DNA of 39,764 nt from JAJISK01 sp046759865 (GTDB lineage: Archaea > Thermoplasmatota > Thermoplasmata > RBG-16-68-12 > JAJISG01). The position numbers and the translations under genes are program-made. The notes under the pieces are model-generated. The model did no database searches and was not told the DNA's origin. It worked only from the letters and a program-made list of their open reading frames with translations. The stretch is from positions 1 to 39,764 of the forward strand of contig JBHIDB010000003.1 in assembly GCA_046759865.1 (NCBI GenBank), written 5' to 3'. Of the stretch, positions 8,171 through 15,943 are shown in pieces (positions within the stretch are counted from its first letter, which is position 1; each line of letters starts with the position of its first letter).

Positions 8171-9757
8171 ATGCACTGGTTCGATGAGCTCTATCCCTCT
8201 ATCGAGGCGTTTCTAGCGGGGAAGGATCGGGTCCTCTGCAACGCCGGCCTCTCCGTCTCAGGCCTCCAGCACGTCGGCCGGCTCCGGGGCGAGATCGTTC
8301 TCAACCACTTCATCGCCACGCGACTCCGCTCCGCCGGGGGGACCGTCACCCAGCATCTGGTCCTATACACGCAGGACCGGTGGAAGGGGAGTCCGGCGCA
8401 GGTGGCCCAATTTTCGGGAGATGAGGGGACGGCGTACGTGGGCTATCGCATGATCGAGGTCCCCGACCCCAAGGGTTGCCACGAGAACTGGGTCGAGCAT
8501 TACTGGGAGGGGTTTGTGGGTCCCATGGAGGCGTTCGCCCCCGGCGTCGAGGCGTCTCAGACCACGGACTTGTACCGTACGGACGCGATGCAGGCCTTGG
8601 TCCGCGAGCTGGCCAACAAGGCGGAGGCACTGCGGGAGATCGTGAACCGCTACCGGCCCCGCAACCCCCACCCCTCCGGATGGATTCCCTTCGAGCCCCT
8701 CTGCTTGACCTGCCGCAAGATTGGAGATTCGCGCGCGTTGGGATTCACCGACGGAGAAGTCGAGTACGAGTGCGAGTGCGGCGGGAGCGGTTCCTCCCCG
8801 CTTGAATTGGGCAAGCTGAACTGGCGCGTTGAGTGGCCGGCCCTATGGTCCCTCCTGGAGGTCTCCGTGGAGCCCTTCGGCAAAGACCACGCGAGCCCCG
8901 GTGGCTCGCGAGAGACCTCGCAGGTCATCGCCGAGACCATTCTGGGGATCGAGGCCCCTTTTGGGATTCCTTACGAGTGGGTCGGCTACGCGGTGGACGG
9001 GGAGGACCAGGGCGACATGGAGAGTTCCGGCTTCGTGGGGTTCGGCCCGACAACGTGGCTCGACCTCGCCGATCCCGAGGTATTGCGTTTCCTGTTCGCC
9101 GCGACGCCGATTCGGAGGAGGCTCGTCTTGGACCTGTCCCAGGTCGATGCCTACCATCAGCGGTACGATCAGGCGGAGTCTGCGCACTATGCGGGGTCGG
9201 AGGAAGCGGCAGGCCGCGCCTACCTCCTTGCGCAGTTGGAGAGCCTGCCTGAGGAGAGGCCGTTTCAACTCCCCTACCGCCACGCCTCGTTGCTCGCCCA
9301 AGTTGCCCCGAGGGATGACCGGTTGGGGTGGTCGTTGGAGCGACTCGAAGGGACCGGATTGCTTGAGAGAGAGCCGACCCGCTGGGAGCAGGACCGCATT
9401 GGAAGGCGTCTGGAGCAGGCCGGGAACTGGGCCCAAACCCTTGCACCGGCGCCCTTGCGCGTCGAGGTCCAACAAGAGCTCCCTAAGGAACAAGCAGCTG
9501 ACCTCTCGACGCCCGAGAAGGAAGCTCTGATGAGGCTTCATGACGCCCTGACTGACGTCCCCTGGCGGGAGGAGGGAATCAAGGAGGCCATGGTCCGCTT
9601 GACCAAGGATGACCTGCCCGTATCGACCCCCCGGTTCTTCGCGGCCCTCTACACCGTCCTCTTAGGGAAGCGCTCCGGACCCCGAGCCGCCCCCCTCTTG
9701 GCGGTGCTGGAACGCGATTTCGTCCTCCGTCGTCTGGAAGAGGCTGGTGGAGGGTAA
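8171..9757 (+). CDS. lysK: Class I lysyl-tRNA synthetase-like protein with degenerate KMSKS loop
   Basis: Protein of 528 residues, the usual length of archaeal class I LysRS. It aligns by eye over its whole length: a HIGH-type element QHVG at 33-36, the VPDPKGCHENWVEHYW segment at about 97-112, a zinc-knuckle-like region (C178, C181, C201, C203), LNWRVEWPALWS and the substrate loop EPFGKDHASPGG at about 234-245, then the C-terminal helical cage ending FFAALYTVLLGKRSGPR. The signature loop that should read KMSxSKG is DMESSGFVG at 282-290, so both lysines are missing (D and F instead). Activity in tRNA-Lys charging is therefore doubtful; it may be a divergent synthetase or a paralogue with another role. 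It follows gfcR by 6 nt and precedes a methyltransferase. Confidence 0.85.
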   Translation: MHWFDELYPSIEAFLAGKDRVLCNAGLSVSGLQHVGRLRGEIVLNHFIATRLRSAGGTVTQHLVLYTQDRWKGSPAQVAQFSGDEGTAYVGYRMIEVPDPKGCHENWVEHYWEGFVGPMEAFAPGVEASQTTDLYRTDAMQALVRELANKAEALREIVNRYRPRNPHPSGWIPFEPLCLTCRKIGDSRALGFTDGEVEYECECGGSGSSPLELGKLNWRVEWPALWSLLEVSVEPFGKDHASPGGSRETSQVIAETILGIEAPFGIPYEWVGYAVDGEDQGDMESSGFVGFGPTTWLDLADPEVLRFLFAATPIRRRLVLDLSQVDAYHQRYDQAESAHYAGSEEAAGRAYLLAQLESLPEERPFQLPYRHASLLAQVAPRDDRLGWSLERLEGTGLLEREPTRWEQDRIGRRLEQAGNWAQTLAPAPLRVEVQQELPKEQAADLSTPEKEALMRLHDALTDVPWREEGIKEAMVRLTKDDLPVSTPRFFAALYTVLLGKRSGPRAAPLLAVLERDFVLRRLEEAGGG

Positions 9758-9758
9758 C

Positions 9759-10520
9759 GTGGATTTCTACGAGCGATCCGCCCGGTACTACGATCTGATC
9801 TACAGCTCGATTGTGGACTACGAGCGAGAAGGGACCCTGCTGGAGGAGGTCTTCCAGCGATACGCCGAGCGGCCGATACGACGAATCCTCGACCTGGGGA
9901 GTGGCACCGGAAACCACGCCCTCATCCTCGCGTCGCGGGGCTACGATGTGCTCGGAGTCGATCGGAGCGAGGCCTTCGTCGCCCTGGCGAAGGAGAAGGC
10001 CCGCGAGCCACCGGACGGGCCCCGATTCGTCGTTGGGGACATGCGGGAACTTGCGATGGAGGATCAATTTGACGCCCTGATCAGTATGTTCGGGGCGTTC
10101 GGCCACCTCCCTCGGGACGCGGCGGGCGATATCCTCGCTCGATTTCGAGATCGGCTCGAGCCCGGTGGGATTCTCGCCTTCGAGTGGTGGAACGAGCCAG
10201 GCGCGCGGGACGGCTACCTGGACTGGTTGGAACGAGAAGGGGAGGGGATTCACCTCATCCGCATGGGGAAGTCGAGGGTGGACCTGGAGGCCCACACCCT
10301 AGAGATTACGCTCAAGCACCTGATACTCCGCGGGGACCGGCTGGAGGATACCTTCACAGAACGGGCCGTCCTGGCCCTCTACGAGGTCGGGGTGATGGAG
10401 GGCTTCCTCTCACGAGCGGGCCTCACTCCGATCGCCATGCTGGACTGGACCCGCAAGGCCCTCGAGCCGCCTCGCTCTGACGACTTTCGCGTCCTCGCCG
10501 TCGCCCGGCGAGACCGCTGA
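9759..10520 (+). CDS. Class I SAM-dependent methyltransferase
   Basis: Protein of about 253 residues. Motif I is ILDLGSGTGNHALILA, followed by the acidic motif II strand VLGVDRSEAF, a VGDMREL segment (motif III) and a LEPGGILAFEWW strand typical of Methyltransf_11/25 enzymes. Substrate unknown; small-molecule methylation is more likely than RNA since no RNA-binding domain is visible. The start is taken as GTG 9759 (protein MDFYERSARYYD), with GGAGGG 4 nt upstream; an in-frame GTG at 9747 overlapping the lysK end is the alternative. It is the last protein gene of the gfcR-lysK unit. Confidence 0.85.
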   Translation: MDFYERSARYYDLIYSSIVDYEREGTLLEEVFQRYAERPIRRILDLGSGTGNHALILASRGYDVLGVDRSEAFVALAKEKAREPPDGPRFVVGDMRELAMEDQFDALISMFGAFGHLPRDAAGDILARFRDRLEPGGILAFEWWNEPGARDGYLDWLEREGEGIHLIRMGKSRVDLEAHTLEITLKHLILRGDRLEDTFTERAVLALYEVGVMEGFLSRAGLTPIAMLDWTRKALEPPRSDDFRVLAVARRDR

Positions 10521-10526
10521 CGGAAG

Positions 10527-10533
10527 GCTTTTA
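10527..10533 (+). promoter_or_regulatory. TATA-like box for tRNA-Gln
   Basis: The sequence GCTTTTA lies about 30 nt before the first base of the tRNA, just after the methyltransferase stop. The spacing matches that of other TATA-like boxes in the window, so the tRNA probably has its own promoter. Confidence 0.5.
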
Positions 10534-10560
10534 GGCCGAGGCCAAGCTCAGACTCCCCGC

Positions 10561-10653
10561 AGCCCCGTGGTGTAGCGGTCAATCATGCGAGGCTCTGGAT
10601 CGTCCTCGCCGAGGAGAGACCTCGTGACGGCAGTTCGAATCTGCCCGGGGCTA
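10561..10653 (+). tRNA. tRNA-Gln (anticodon CTG) with 20-nt intron at 37/38
   Basis: Acceptor stem AGCCCCG pairs with CGGGGCT and is followed by discriminator A10653. The T arm is GGCAG-TTCGAAT-CTGCC. The anticodon stem CGAGG (10588-10592) pairs with CCTCG (10620-10624). The 27-nt loop holds a 20-nt intron at 10599-10618. Its fold is a textbook bulge-helix-bulge: CTCT (10593-10596) pairs with GGAG (10613-10616) as the 4-bp central helix, flanked by 3-nt bulges GGA and AGA. Cutting after the second base of each bulge removes exactly 10599-10618 and leaves a 7-nt loop CTCTGGA with anticodon CTG. The A1-U72 pair is the identity element used by archaeal GatDE, supporting glutamine. Mature length without CCA is 73 nt; CCA is not encoded. 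Confidence 0.95.
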
Positions 10654-10661
10654 TCCTCCCC

Positions 10662-11216
10662 TCACGCGGCCAAGAACCGCCGTAGCTCGGGTTCCCCCTC
10701 GATGGGGCCACGGACGACCAGCAGATCCTCAGCAAGGAGCGGGGTGTTCTCGTCGGGTCCGTAGATCCAGGACCCCTCGCGACGGATGGCAAGGACCCAG
10801 GCTCCCGTCTCCGAGGCCACCTTCAACTCCCCGAGGGTGTGCCCTGCGGCCGGGGACCGATCGGGCACCGTGAGGGTCGAGATGCTGGTATCGGATTCCT
10901 TCAATGCCTCGGCCACGACCGGGTGGGGCTCGATGTCCCGGAGGACGACGTCGGCGATCTGGAGGGCCCCGTCCGCGATGTCCTCGATGGAGGAGGCCAT
11001 GCGGATGAAGACGAGGGCCTTGTCCACGTCCCCGTCCTCGGTGGCCCGCCGGATGGCCTCTTCCTGAATCTCTTGGTCCCACCCGTCGATTCTATCCTCC
11101 AACTCGACGACGTGCCGGGCAATCTCCACATTGTCGTAGAGGAGGGCGGAGTAGGCGAGGTCCACCATGAGTTCGGAGGTGTCCTTCATCTCCAGCAAGG
11201 TGTCTTCGATGGTCAC
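10662..11216 (-). CDS. PhoU-like/TrkA-C regulator, second of two paralogues
   Basis: Protein of 184 residues. The N-terminal 110 residues are helical and PhoU-like (LLEMKDTSELMVDLAYSALL, then an IEDIADGALQIADVVL helix). The C-terminal 70 residues form a TrkA-C (RCK-C) domain ending LLAEDLLVVRGPIEGEPELRRF, a ligand-binding fold of cation transport regulators. The start is taken as GTG 11216, whose GTGA overlaps the stop of the upstream paralogue; its sequence there (MTIEDTLLEMKD) matches the paralogue's MSVKDLLVEMKD. An ATG at 11234 is the alternative. It is the last gene of the MgtE operon and probably gates or senses for the two membrane subunits. Confidence 0.85.
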   Translation of the reverse strand: MTIEDTLLEMKDTSELMVDLAYSALLYDNVEIARHVVELEDRIDGWDQEIQEEAIRRATEDGDVDKALVFIRMASSIEDIADGALQIADVVLRDIEPHPVVAEALKESDTSISTLTVPDRSPAAGHTLGELKVASETGAWVLAIRREGSWIYGPDENTPLLAEDLLVVRGPIEGEPELRRFLAA

Positions 11217-11794
11217 GTTCTGGCCTCCGGCCATGCTTCCTCGCCCCGAGCGTACCGGCTGAGGCGCTGAAAGCCGTCCTCCGTGCCGCGTAGAACGAGG
11301 AGGTCCCCCTCCCGCAAGACCGCCTCCCCTTCCGGGTCGTACGTCCACTTCCGGCCGCGCTGGAGGGCAATGATTCGCATCCCGGTCTCGGTCTCCACCC
11401 GCAGGTCCCCGATGGCCCGCCCAGCCAGGGTCGACCCCGCGAGGAGACGCGCCGCCCGGAGCTTCTCGTCGGCCTCTCCCAGGACAAACGGCAGGAAAGG
11501 GCGCGCCTCGATCCGTTGCTCGAGCAGGTCCACGATGTCGCCGGCCCCGTTGGAGATGGTCTCGGCGGCGGATGCCACCTGGAGGATCCCCGCAAGCTGT
11601 TCGGCGTCCTGCTTGGTCCGACTGGCCATCAGGGCGATCATCCGGATCTGGTACCGGAGGTAATCCATCCGTTCCTCCAGGGCCCGGACCTCCGTGCCGA
11701 GGTCGTCGCTGTCGAAGACGACGGCGGCGTAGGCGAGGTCGACGATGTGCTCGCTGATGTCCTTCATCTCCACGAGGAGGTCCTTGACGCTCAT
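11213..11794 (-). CDS. PhoU-like/TrkA-C regulator, first of two paralogues
   Basis: Protein of 193 residues with the same two-part layout as its downstream neighbour: a PhoU-like helical N-terminus (LLVEMKDISEHIVDLAYAAV, then AETISNGAGDIVDLLEQRI) and a TrkA-C domain (LAGRAIGDLRVETETGMRII and then LREGDLLVLRGTEDGFQRL). TrkA-C domains bind nucleotides or other small ligands and regulate cation channels. ATG 11794 gives the best match to the paralogue; an in-frame GTG at 11809 is possible. It lies 35 nt after the second MgtE gene and overlaps the next gene by 4 nt, so the four genes form one unit. Confidence 0.85.
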   Translation of the reverse strand: MSVKDLLVEMKDISEHIVDLAYAAVVFDSDDLGTEVRALEERMDYLRYQIRMIALMASRTKQDAEQLAGILQVASAAETISNGAGDIVDLLEQRIEARPFLPFVLGEADEKLRAARLLAGSTLAGRAIGDLRVETETGMRIIALQRGRKWTYDPEGEAVLREGDLLVLRGTEDGFQRLSRYARGEEAWPEART

Positions 11795-11829
11795 AGGGGT
11801 GTACTCCACCTCCCGATACGCGTCCGACG

Positions 11830-12387
11830 TCAGAGGATCGCCCCCAGCACGAGGACGAGTAAGGCGATCCCCAGCAGGTCCCCCATGGTGGTGACGATGG
11901 GAGTGATGAAGTTGTCCGGGTCCAGGCCCCGGGAGAAGGAGAGGAGGGCCACGGCCACGGTGACCAGGATCAGGACCCCCGCGAGCATGAGGCCAGTGGT
12001 CAGCATGAGGAAGAGGAGCACCTCCACTCCGAAGGGCGGCGTTACCCCCAGGCCTACCGCAGCCCCGTATATGAAAATTGCCAGGAGGGTGAAGGTCAAC
12101 AGGTAAAGGGCCAGCGCATCGCGGATCTGAGTCTGCAGGCCGCGGTCGGTGAGGCGGACGGAAAGGCTCCCTGTGTAGAGTCCGGAGGTGAGGCGGGCTC
12201 CCAAGACGGTCCCGACGTTCCCACCGACGCCGTTGATGACAGGCACCAGGATGAGGAGGAAGGGGAAGGCGAGAAAGATCGGTTCGTTGAGGTTCAGGAT
12301 CTGGCCCGCCACGAGGTTGAACACCACGAGGAAAACGAGGGCCGGCACACTCTGTTGGACGATGCCGGTCCAGCGGTAGAAGGTCAC
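11830..12387 (-). CDS. Stand-alone MgtE-type membrane domain, second subunit
   Basis: Membrane protein of 185 residues with about five hydrophobic segments. The MgtE divalent-cation transporter signature is present: PVINGVGGNVGTVLGARL in the first half and SRGLDPDNFITPIVTTMGDL in the second, whose acidic residues line the Mg2+ pore in MgtE. It lacks the N-terminal and CBS domains that sense Mg2+ in full-length MgtE. The start is GTG 12387, overlapping the preceding stop as GTGA; the open frame upstream of this overlaps the first subunit and is ignored. With its neighbour of equal length it likely forms a heterodimeric transporter. Confidence 0.9.
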   Translation of the reverse strand: MTFYRWTGIVQQSVPALVFLVVFNLVAGQILNLNEPIFLAFPFLLILVPVINGVGGNVGTVLGARLTSGLYTGSLSVRLTDRGLQTQIRDALALYLLTFTLLAIFIYGAAVGLGVTPPFGVEVLLFLMLTTGLMLAGVLILVTVAVALLSFSRGLDPDNFITPIVTTMGDLLGIALLVLVLGAIL

Positions 12388-12941
12388 GGAATTCCCCCGA
12401 CGAGGAGAGCGACGAGGAAGAGGAGGAGCACGGTGAGGATGTCCCCCACCGTGGCCAGGGTGGGGGTGGTGACGTTGTCGGGGTCCAACCCCCGCCGAAA
12501 GGCCAGAATCAGGACAGCGAAGGTGACCCCCACCTGCAGCAGCCCCGCCACAGTCCCCGCCACGGTAGCGATCAGGACGAGCTTCCCCAGCCCGGCCGAG
12601 GGAAGGCCCAGAAGGACGGTCGTGAAGTGTCCCAGGACCCCCGTGAGGGCGGACAGGGTCAGGCTCAGGAAGACCGCCGCCAGGACCCCCTGGTGCGCCT
12701 CCTCGTTCCACAGGTTCCTACGTTCGATGAGGCCCATGTGGATGGCGGATCCCATGCGGGCACCCATGGCCCCGCTGACCCCCCCGCGGAGGGCGATGAG
12801 AACCGGGACCATCACAATGAGACCAGGAGTCCGCCGAAGGATGCCCTCCATCTCCTGGAAGAGGAGGCCCGCCAGCACCAACCCGAGCCCCGAGAGGAGG
12901 AGAACGGGAAGCGCCTCCCGGTACACGGAGGGGAGGGGCAT
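12384..12941 (-). CDS. Stand-alone MgtE-type membrane domain, first subunit
   Basis: Membrane protein of 185 residues, about five hydrophobic segments. It has the same MgtE elements as the next gene: PVLIALRGGVSGAMGARMGS and RGLDPDNVTTPTLATVGDI. In canonical MgtE a single polypeptide dimerises and carries a cytosolic N and CBS sensor; here the sensor is absent and two PhoU/TrkA-C proteins follow. It is the first gene of the operon. A TATA-like box CTTTTTAGG lies around 12960-12968 on the minus strand, about 25 nt before the ATG. Mg2+ is the likely substrate, though other divalent ions are possible. Confidence 0.9.
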   Translation of the reverse strand: MPLPSVYREALPVLLLSGLGLVLAGLLFQEMEGILRRTPGLIVMVPVLIALRGGVSGAMGARMGSAIHMGLIERRNLWNEEAHQGVLAAVFLSLTLSALTGVLGHFTTVLLGLPSAGLGKLVLIATVAGTVAGLLQVGVTFAVLILAFRRGLDPDNVTTPTLATVGDILTVLLLFLVALLVGGIP

Positions 12942-13121
12942 CGCATGGGGAAGGCCGGACCCTAAAAAGCGTTATGTTGAGAGTACCCGGAGTAATTTCC
13001 CTTTCCCTGAGTCAATGGTAGGCTATATCCGTGTCTGGCTCGACGGTTCGACGTCTTGGAATCGGGTGTTGTTTCGCGTCTTCTCTGACCGGTGATAAAC
13101 GGATCACCAACGACTCAACGA

Positions 13122-13274
13122 TTACTCGCCAAATCTGTCCCTGCGCTGTCGGACTAACGCCATGAGAGCCCCGATGGCGAACGCAAGTCCTGCGCCGATA
13201 ACAAGCCAAAGCCCCGGGTTAATTGCGGCTGCGAGCCGTCCTGCGACCACTACGATTATGACGATGAGAACCAC
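13122..13274 (-). CDS. Small two-helix membrane protein, start unclear
   Basis: A frame ending at TAA 13122 encodes two strongly hydrophobic helices (VVLIVIIVVVAGRLAAAI and LWLVIGAGLAFAIGALMAL) and a basic tail RQRRDRFGE, as in AtpI-like or other tiny membrane proteins. The frame stays open upstream to the stop of the lipid kinase gene but contains no ATG, GTG or TTG before the GTG at 13274, which lies at the beginning of the first helix. Either that GTG is the start or the 5' end has been lost or shifted. Function unknown. The rest of 12942-13406 has lower GC than its surroundings and shows no other convincing gene. Confidence 0.4.
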   Translation of the reverse strand: MVLIVIIVVVAGRLAAAINPGLWLVIGAGLAFAIGALMALVRQRRDRFGE

Positions 13275-13406
13275 TCCAACCCCGACGTAGCTGGCTAGTC
13301 GTAGCGCTACGCCTCTCTGTTCAGGTTCCGCCGCCGTATGACTCTCCCCGTTGTCGAGGGCACAGGAAAGATACCCTGCGAGATAAGACCTCCCGCCTTT
13401 CCCCGT

Positions 13407-14327
13407 TCAGTCGGCCAGCACGCGGACCGGGAGGAAGCCTGGGAGAAGGCTCGCCTTCATGGGGAGGGTCCCGACAAGCTCGCCATCCATCTCCGCCAGA
13501 ACGGTATCGTCGGAGCTCGCGCGCACGGACTTTCCTCGGGTGAAGGAGACCTTGGGATGAGAGAGGTGCTCCCCTCGGCGAAGCTTGCCCAGGCTCCCCA
13601 CCGCCTCCCCGACGCTGACGTCGCCAAAGATCACCACGTCCAGCAGACCGTCGTCGAGGCGAGCTCCCGGGGCGGGCCGCAGGCCGCTCCCGAAGTATTG
13701 TCCGTTGGCTACGATGACCCCATTCATGGAGCCCTCGGCAAACGTCGTGCCGTCCACGTCCACACGAATGGGCTTGTTGCGGTAGGAGAGGAGGGTGATG
13801 AGGGTGGCCATCAGGAAGGCCATCCGCCCGCCGAGGGGCTTCGCGCTCCGATTCACGCGTTCGACGACTTCGCCGCCCGAGCCGGCCTCGAGGATGTTCG
13901 CGAAGTACCTCGTCTGGGAGATGCCCTGGAAGTCGACGCACTCGCAGCGGCCCACGTCCACCGGCAGGTAGGTCGAGGAAGCGAGGATGTCCGCGGCGTG
14001 CTCCAGCCCCCGCGGGAGGCCCAGGGTCTTCGCATAGTCGGTCCCACTTCCGACGGGAATAATCGTGAGGCGCGCCCGCGGGTCCGCAAGGGCGTCGTCC
14101 CGGACAAGGCCATTTAGGGCCTCGTTCACGGACCCGTCTCCTCCCACGACTCCCACCTCGGTCTCCCCGCCCCGTACGGCGTCGCCCACCAGGGTTGTCG
14201 CAGATCCAGGCCCCGTAGTCAGGGCCGCCTCGAGGCCGGGTACCAGGTCTCTCAGCACGTCTTCGAGGGCGGACCATTCGCGCCCTACGCGGCCGCCCGC
14301 GGCGTGGGGGTTGACGACCAGAAGCAT
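13407..14327 (-). CDS. Diacylglycerol kinase/LCB5-family lipid kinase
   Basis: Protein of 306 residues. The catalytic domain of the DAGK family is clear: LLVVNPHAAGGRVGREW at the N-terminus, nucleotide loop VVGGDGSVNEALNGL, and PVGSGTDYAKTLGLPRGLE. The second half is the beta-sandwich lipid-binding part, with RLDDGLLDVVIFGDVS. It would phosphorylate a lipid or long-chain alcohol at the membrane face. The ATG at 14327 shares one base with the stop of the G3P dehydrogenase gene (TGATG), so it is translationally coupled. It is third in the operon with the alkyl-DHAP-synthase-like gene and glpD, which favours a role in lipid synthesis or remodelling. Confidence 0.9.
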   Translation of the reverse strand: MLLVVNPHAAGGRVGREWSALEDVLRDLVPGLEAALTTGPGSATTLVGDAVRGGETEVGVVGGDGSVNEALNGLVRDDALADPRARLTIIPVGSGTDYAKTLGLPRGLEHAADILASSTYLPVDVGRCECVDFQGISQTRYFANILEAGSGGEVVERVNRSAKPLGGRMAFLMATLITLLSYRNKPIRVDVDGTTFAEGSMNGVIVANGQYFGSGLRPAPGARLDDGLLDVVIFGDVSVGEAVGSLGKLRRGEHLSHPKVSFTRGKSVRASSDDTVLAEMDGELVGTLPMKASLLPGFLPVRVLAD

Positions 14328-15943
14328 CAGGCCGCCCCCCGGAACGCCTCGTTGGACGCCACTTCGCCGCGATACCGCTCCAACTCCTCCTCGATGCGGG
14401 CGGCGTCCCACCCCAACTGGGATGCCATGAGTCGGGCCACATCCGGGGCCGCGCGGAGGCCGTGGTCCGGGTCTTCATCCATGATCCGGGTTCTCCGCGC
14501 CAGGACGTCCTCCAGCCGGAGAGCCATCTCGTGGTGAACGGCATAAACCGCCTCGCCGCGAACGTAGGGGAGGTCCACCACCATCGGGTCGGTAAGGCCT
14601 TCACCCGTCAGGCTCGCGTAGACCTCGGGCAACTCCAGGCCGAAGGCCGAGGACAGATGGTCGATGGCCTCCTGGCCGAGGCCCAGAGCCTCGCCACGCT
14701 CCCGCCCCCAATCGGAGCCTTCCGTCAGAACGGGAGTCGGCGCCTTTGGATCCCCTGGCGAGGGGCGGAGATCTCGGATGGCTCGGCGGAGTACGCGCCG
14801 CGCCACGATCGGATAGGTCGTGAGCTTCCCCCCGATGAGGGTCACCAGGCCCGGGGCATCCCGGATGATTTTCTCTCGCCGGCTCACCGAAGATTCAGGG
14901 ACCCCGAGTCGGCCCACGAGGGGTCGCAGGGCGGCATAGCTACTGATCACGTCCTCAGATGTCGCATTGGCCAACGGAAAGGTACCGTTGAGGGCGTCCA
15001 GGAGGTAGGCCGCGTCCTCGGGCTCGGCGCGCGCCTCCTCGGGGGGTCCCCGATGGTCCGTGTCGGTCGTCCCGACGAGGGTCAGGTTGCGCCAGGGGAG
15101 GGCGAACACGAAACGCCCGTCCTCGGGGGCTCGCATGACCACCGCATTCATGTTTCCCACCTGGGTCCGGGGGAGGAACAGGTGCACCCCCTTGGTGGGC
15201 CGCAACCGGGGTGACCTCGCCATCATCCCCCGGACGCTATCGCTCCACGGGCCCGTCGCGTTAACCACGACGTCGGAACGGACCTGATAGCGTCGGTCTC
15301 CCAAACGATCACGGAAAGCGACCCCGACAACGCGCCCGCCCTCCCGCCGAAGGGTCTCGACCCGGGCGTACGTGAGGATGTGGGCTCCCGCCTCGAAAGC
15401 CATCTTGGCGTTCAGGAGCACCAACCGAAAGTCGTCCGTCCAGCAGTCGTAGTAAAAGGCGCCACCGAGGAGCTCCTCCCGCCGGAGGCGGGGTTCGGCG
15501 GCGACGACCTCGCGTGGCGTCAGCCTGCGGTGTTTCCCCACGTTTGTGTATCCGGAGAGGTAGTCGTAGAACCAAAGGCCGAGGCGCGTAACCCAGTGTC
15601 GACCTTCGCCCCGATAGAAGGGGATGAGAAAGCGCAGCGGCTTGACCAGGTGCGGATAGTGGGTGCGTAGCCAGTGGCGCCCCCGGCTCGCCTCCCGAAC
15701 GAGGCGAACCTTCCCGTCCCTCAGATATCGGAGTCCGCCATGAATCAGGCGGGAAGACCGGCTGCTCGTCCCGCCCCCCACATCCCCCTGGTCCAGGAGG
15801 AGCACGCGATACCCGCGCCGGGTCGCCTCGAGGGCGATGCCGCAGCCGTTGATGCCGGCTCCCACGACGACGATGTCGTACCGGTTCGGCAACTCCCGAA
15901 GGAGCGCCTCGCGGCCGTTTGCGTCAAACCCCTGCAGGTTCAA
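14327..15943 (-). CDS. glpD: FAD-dependent glycerol-3-phosphate dehydrogenase
   Basis: Protein of 538 residues, the family's normal length. The FAD Rossmann motif is YDIVVVGAGINGCGIALEA, followed by the GlpD signature GTSSRSSRLIHGGLRYL at about 57-73, the WRNLTLVGTTDTD segment and the C-terminal GlpD domain. It oxidises sn-glycerol-3-phosphate to dihydroxyacetone phosphate at the membrane, passing electrons to a quinone. The start is a TTG at 15943 whose TTGA overlaps the upstream stop. Its position between an alkyl-DHAP-synthase-like gene and a lipid kinase suggests supply of DHAP to ether-lipid chemistry, or glycerol catabolism; sequence alone does not decide. Confidence 0.93.
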   Translation of the reverse strand: MNLQGFDANGREALLRELPNRYDIVVVGAGINGCGIALEATRRGYRVLLLDQGDVGGGTSSRSSRLIHGGLRYLRDGKVRLVREASRGRHWLRTHYPHLVKPLRFLIPFYRGEGRHWVTRLGLWFYDYLSGYTNVGKHRRLTPREVVAAEPRLRREELLGGAFYYDCWTDDFRLVLLNAKMAFEAGAHILTYARVETLRREGGRVVGVAFRDRLGDRRYQVRSDVVVNATGPWSDSVRGMMARSPRLRPTKGVHLFLPRTQVGNMNAVVMRAPEDGRFVFALPWRNLTLVGTTDTDHRGPPEEARAEPEDAAYLLDALNGTFPLANATSEDVISSYAALRPLVGRLGVPESSVSRREKIIRDAPGLVTLIGGKLTTYPIVARRVLRRAIRDLRPSPGDPKAPTPVLTEGSDWGRERGEALGLGQEAIDHLSSAFGLELPEVYASLTGEGLTDPMVVDLPYVRGEAVYAVHHEMALRLEDVLARRTRIMDEDPDHGLRAAPDVARLMASQLGWDAARIEEELERYRGEVASNEAFRGAA

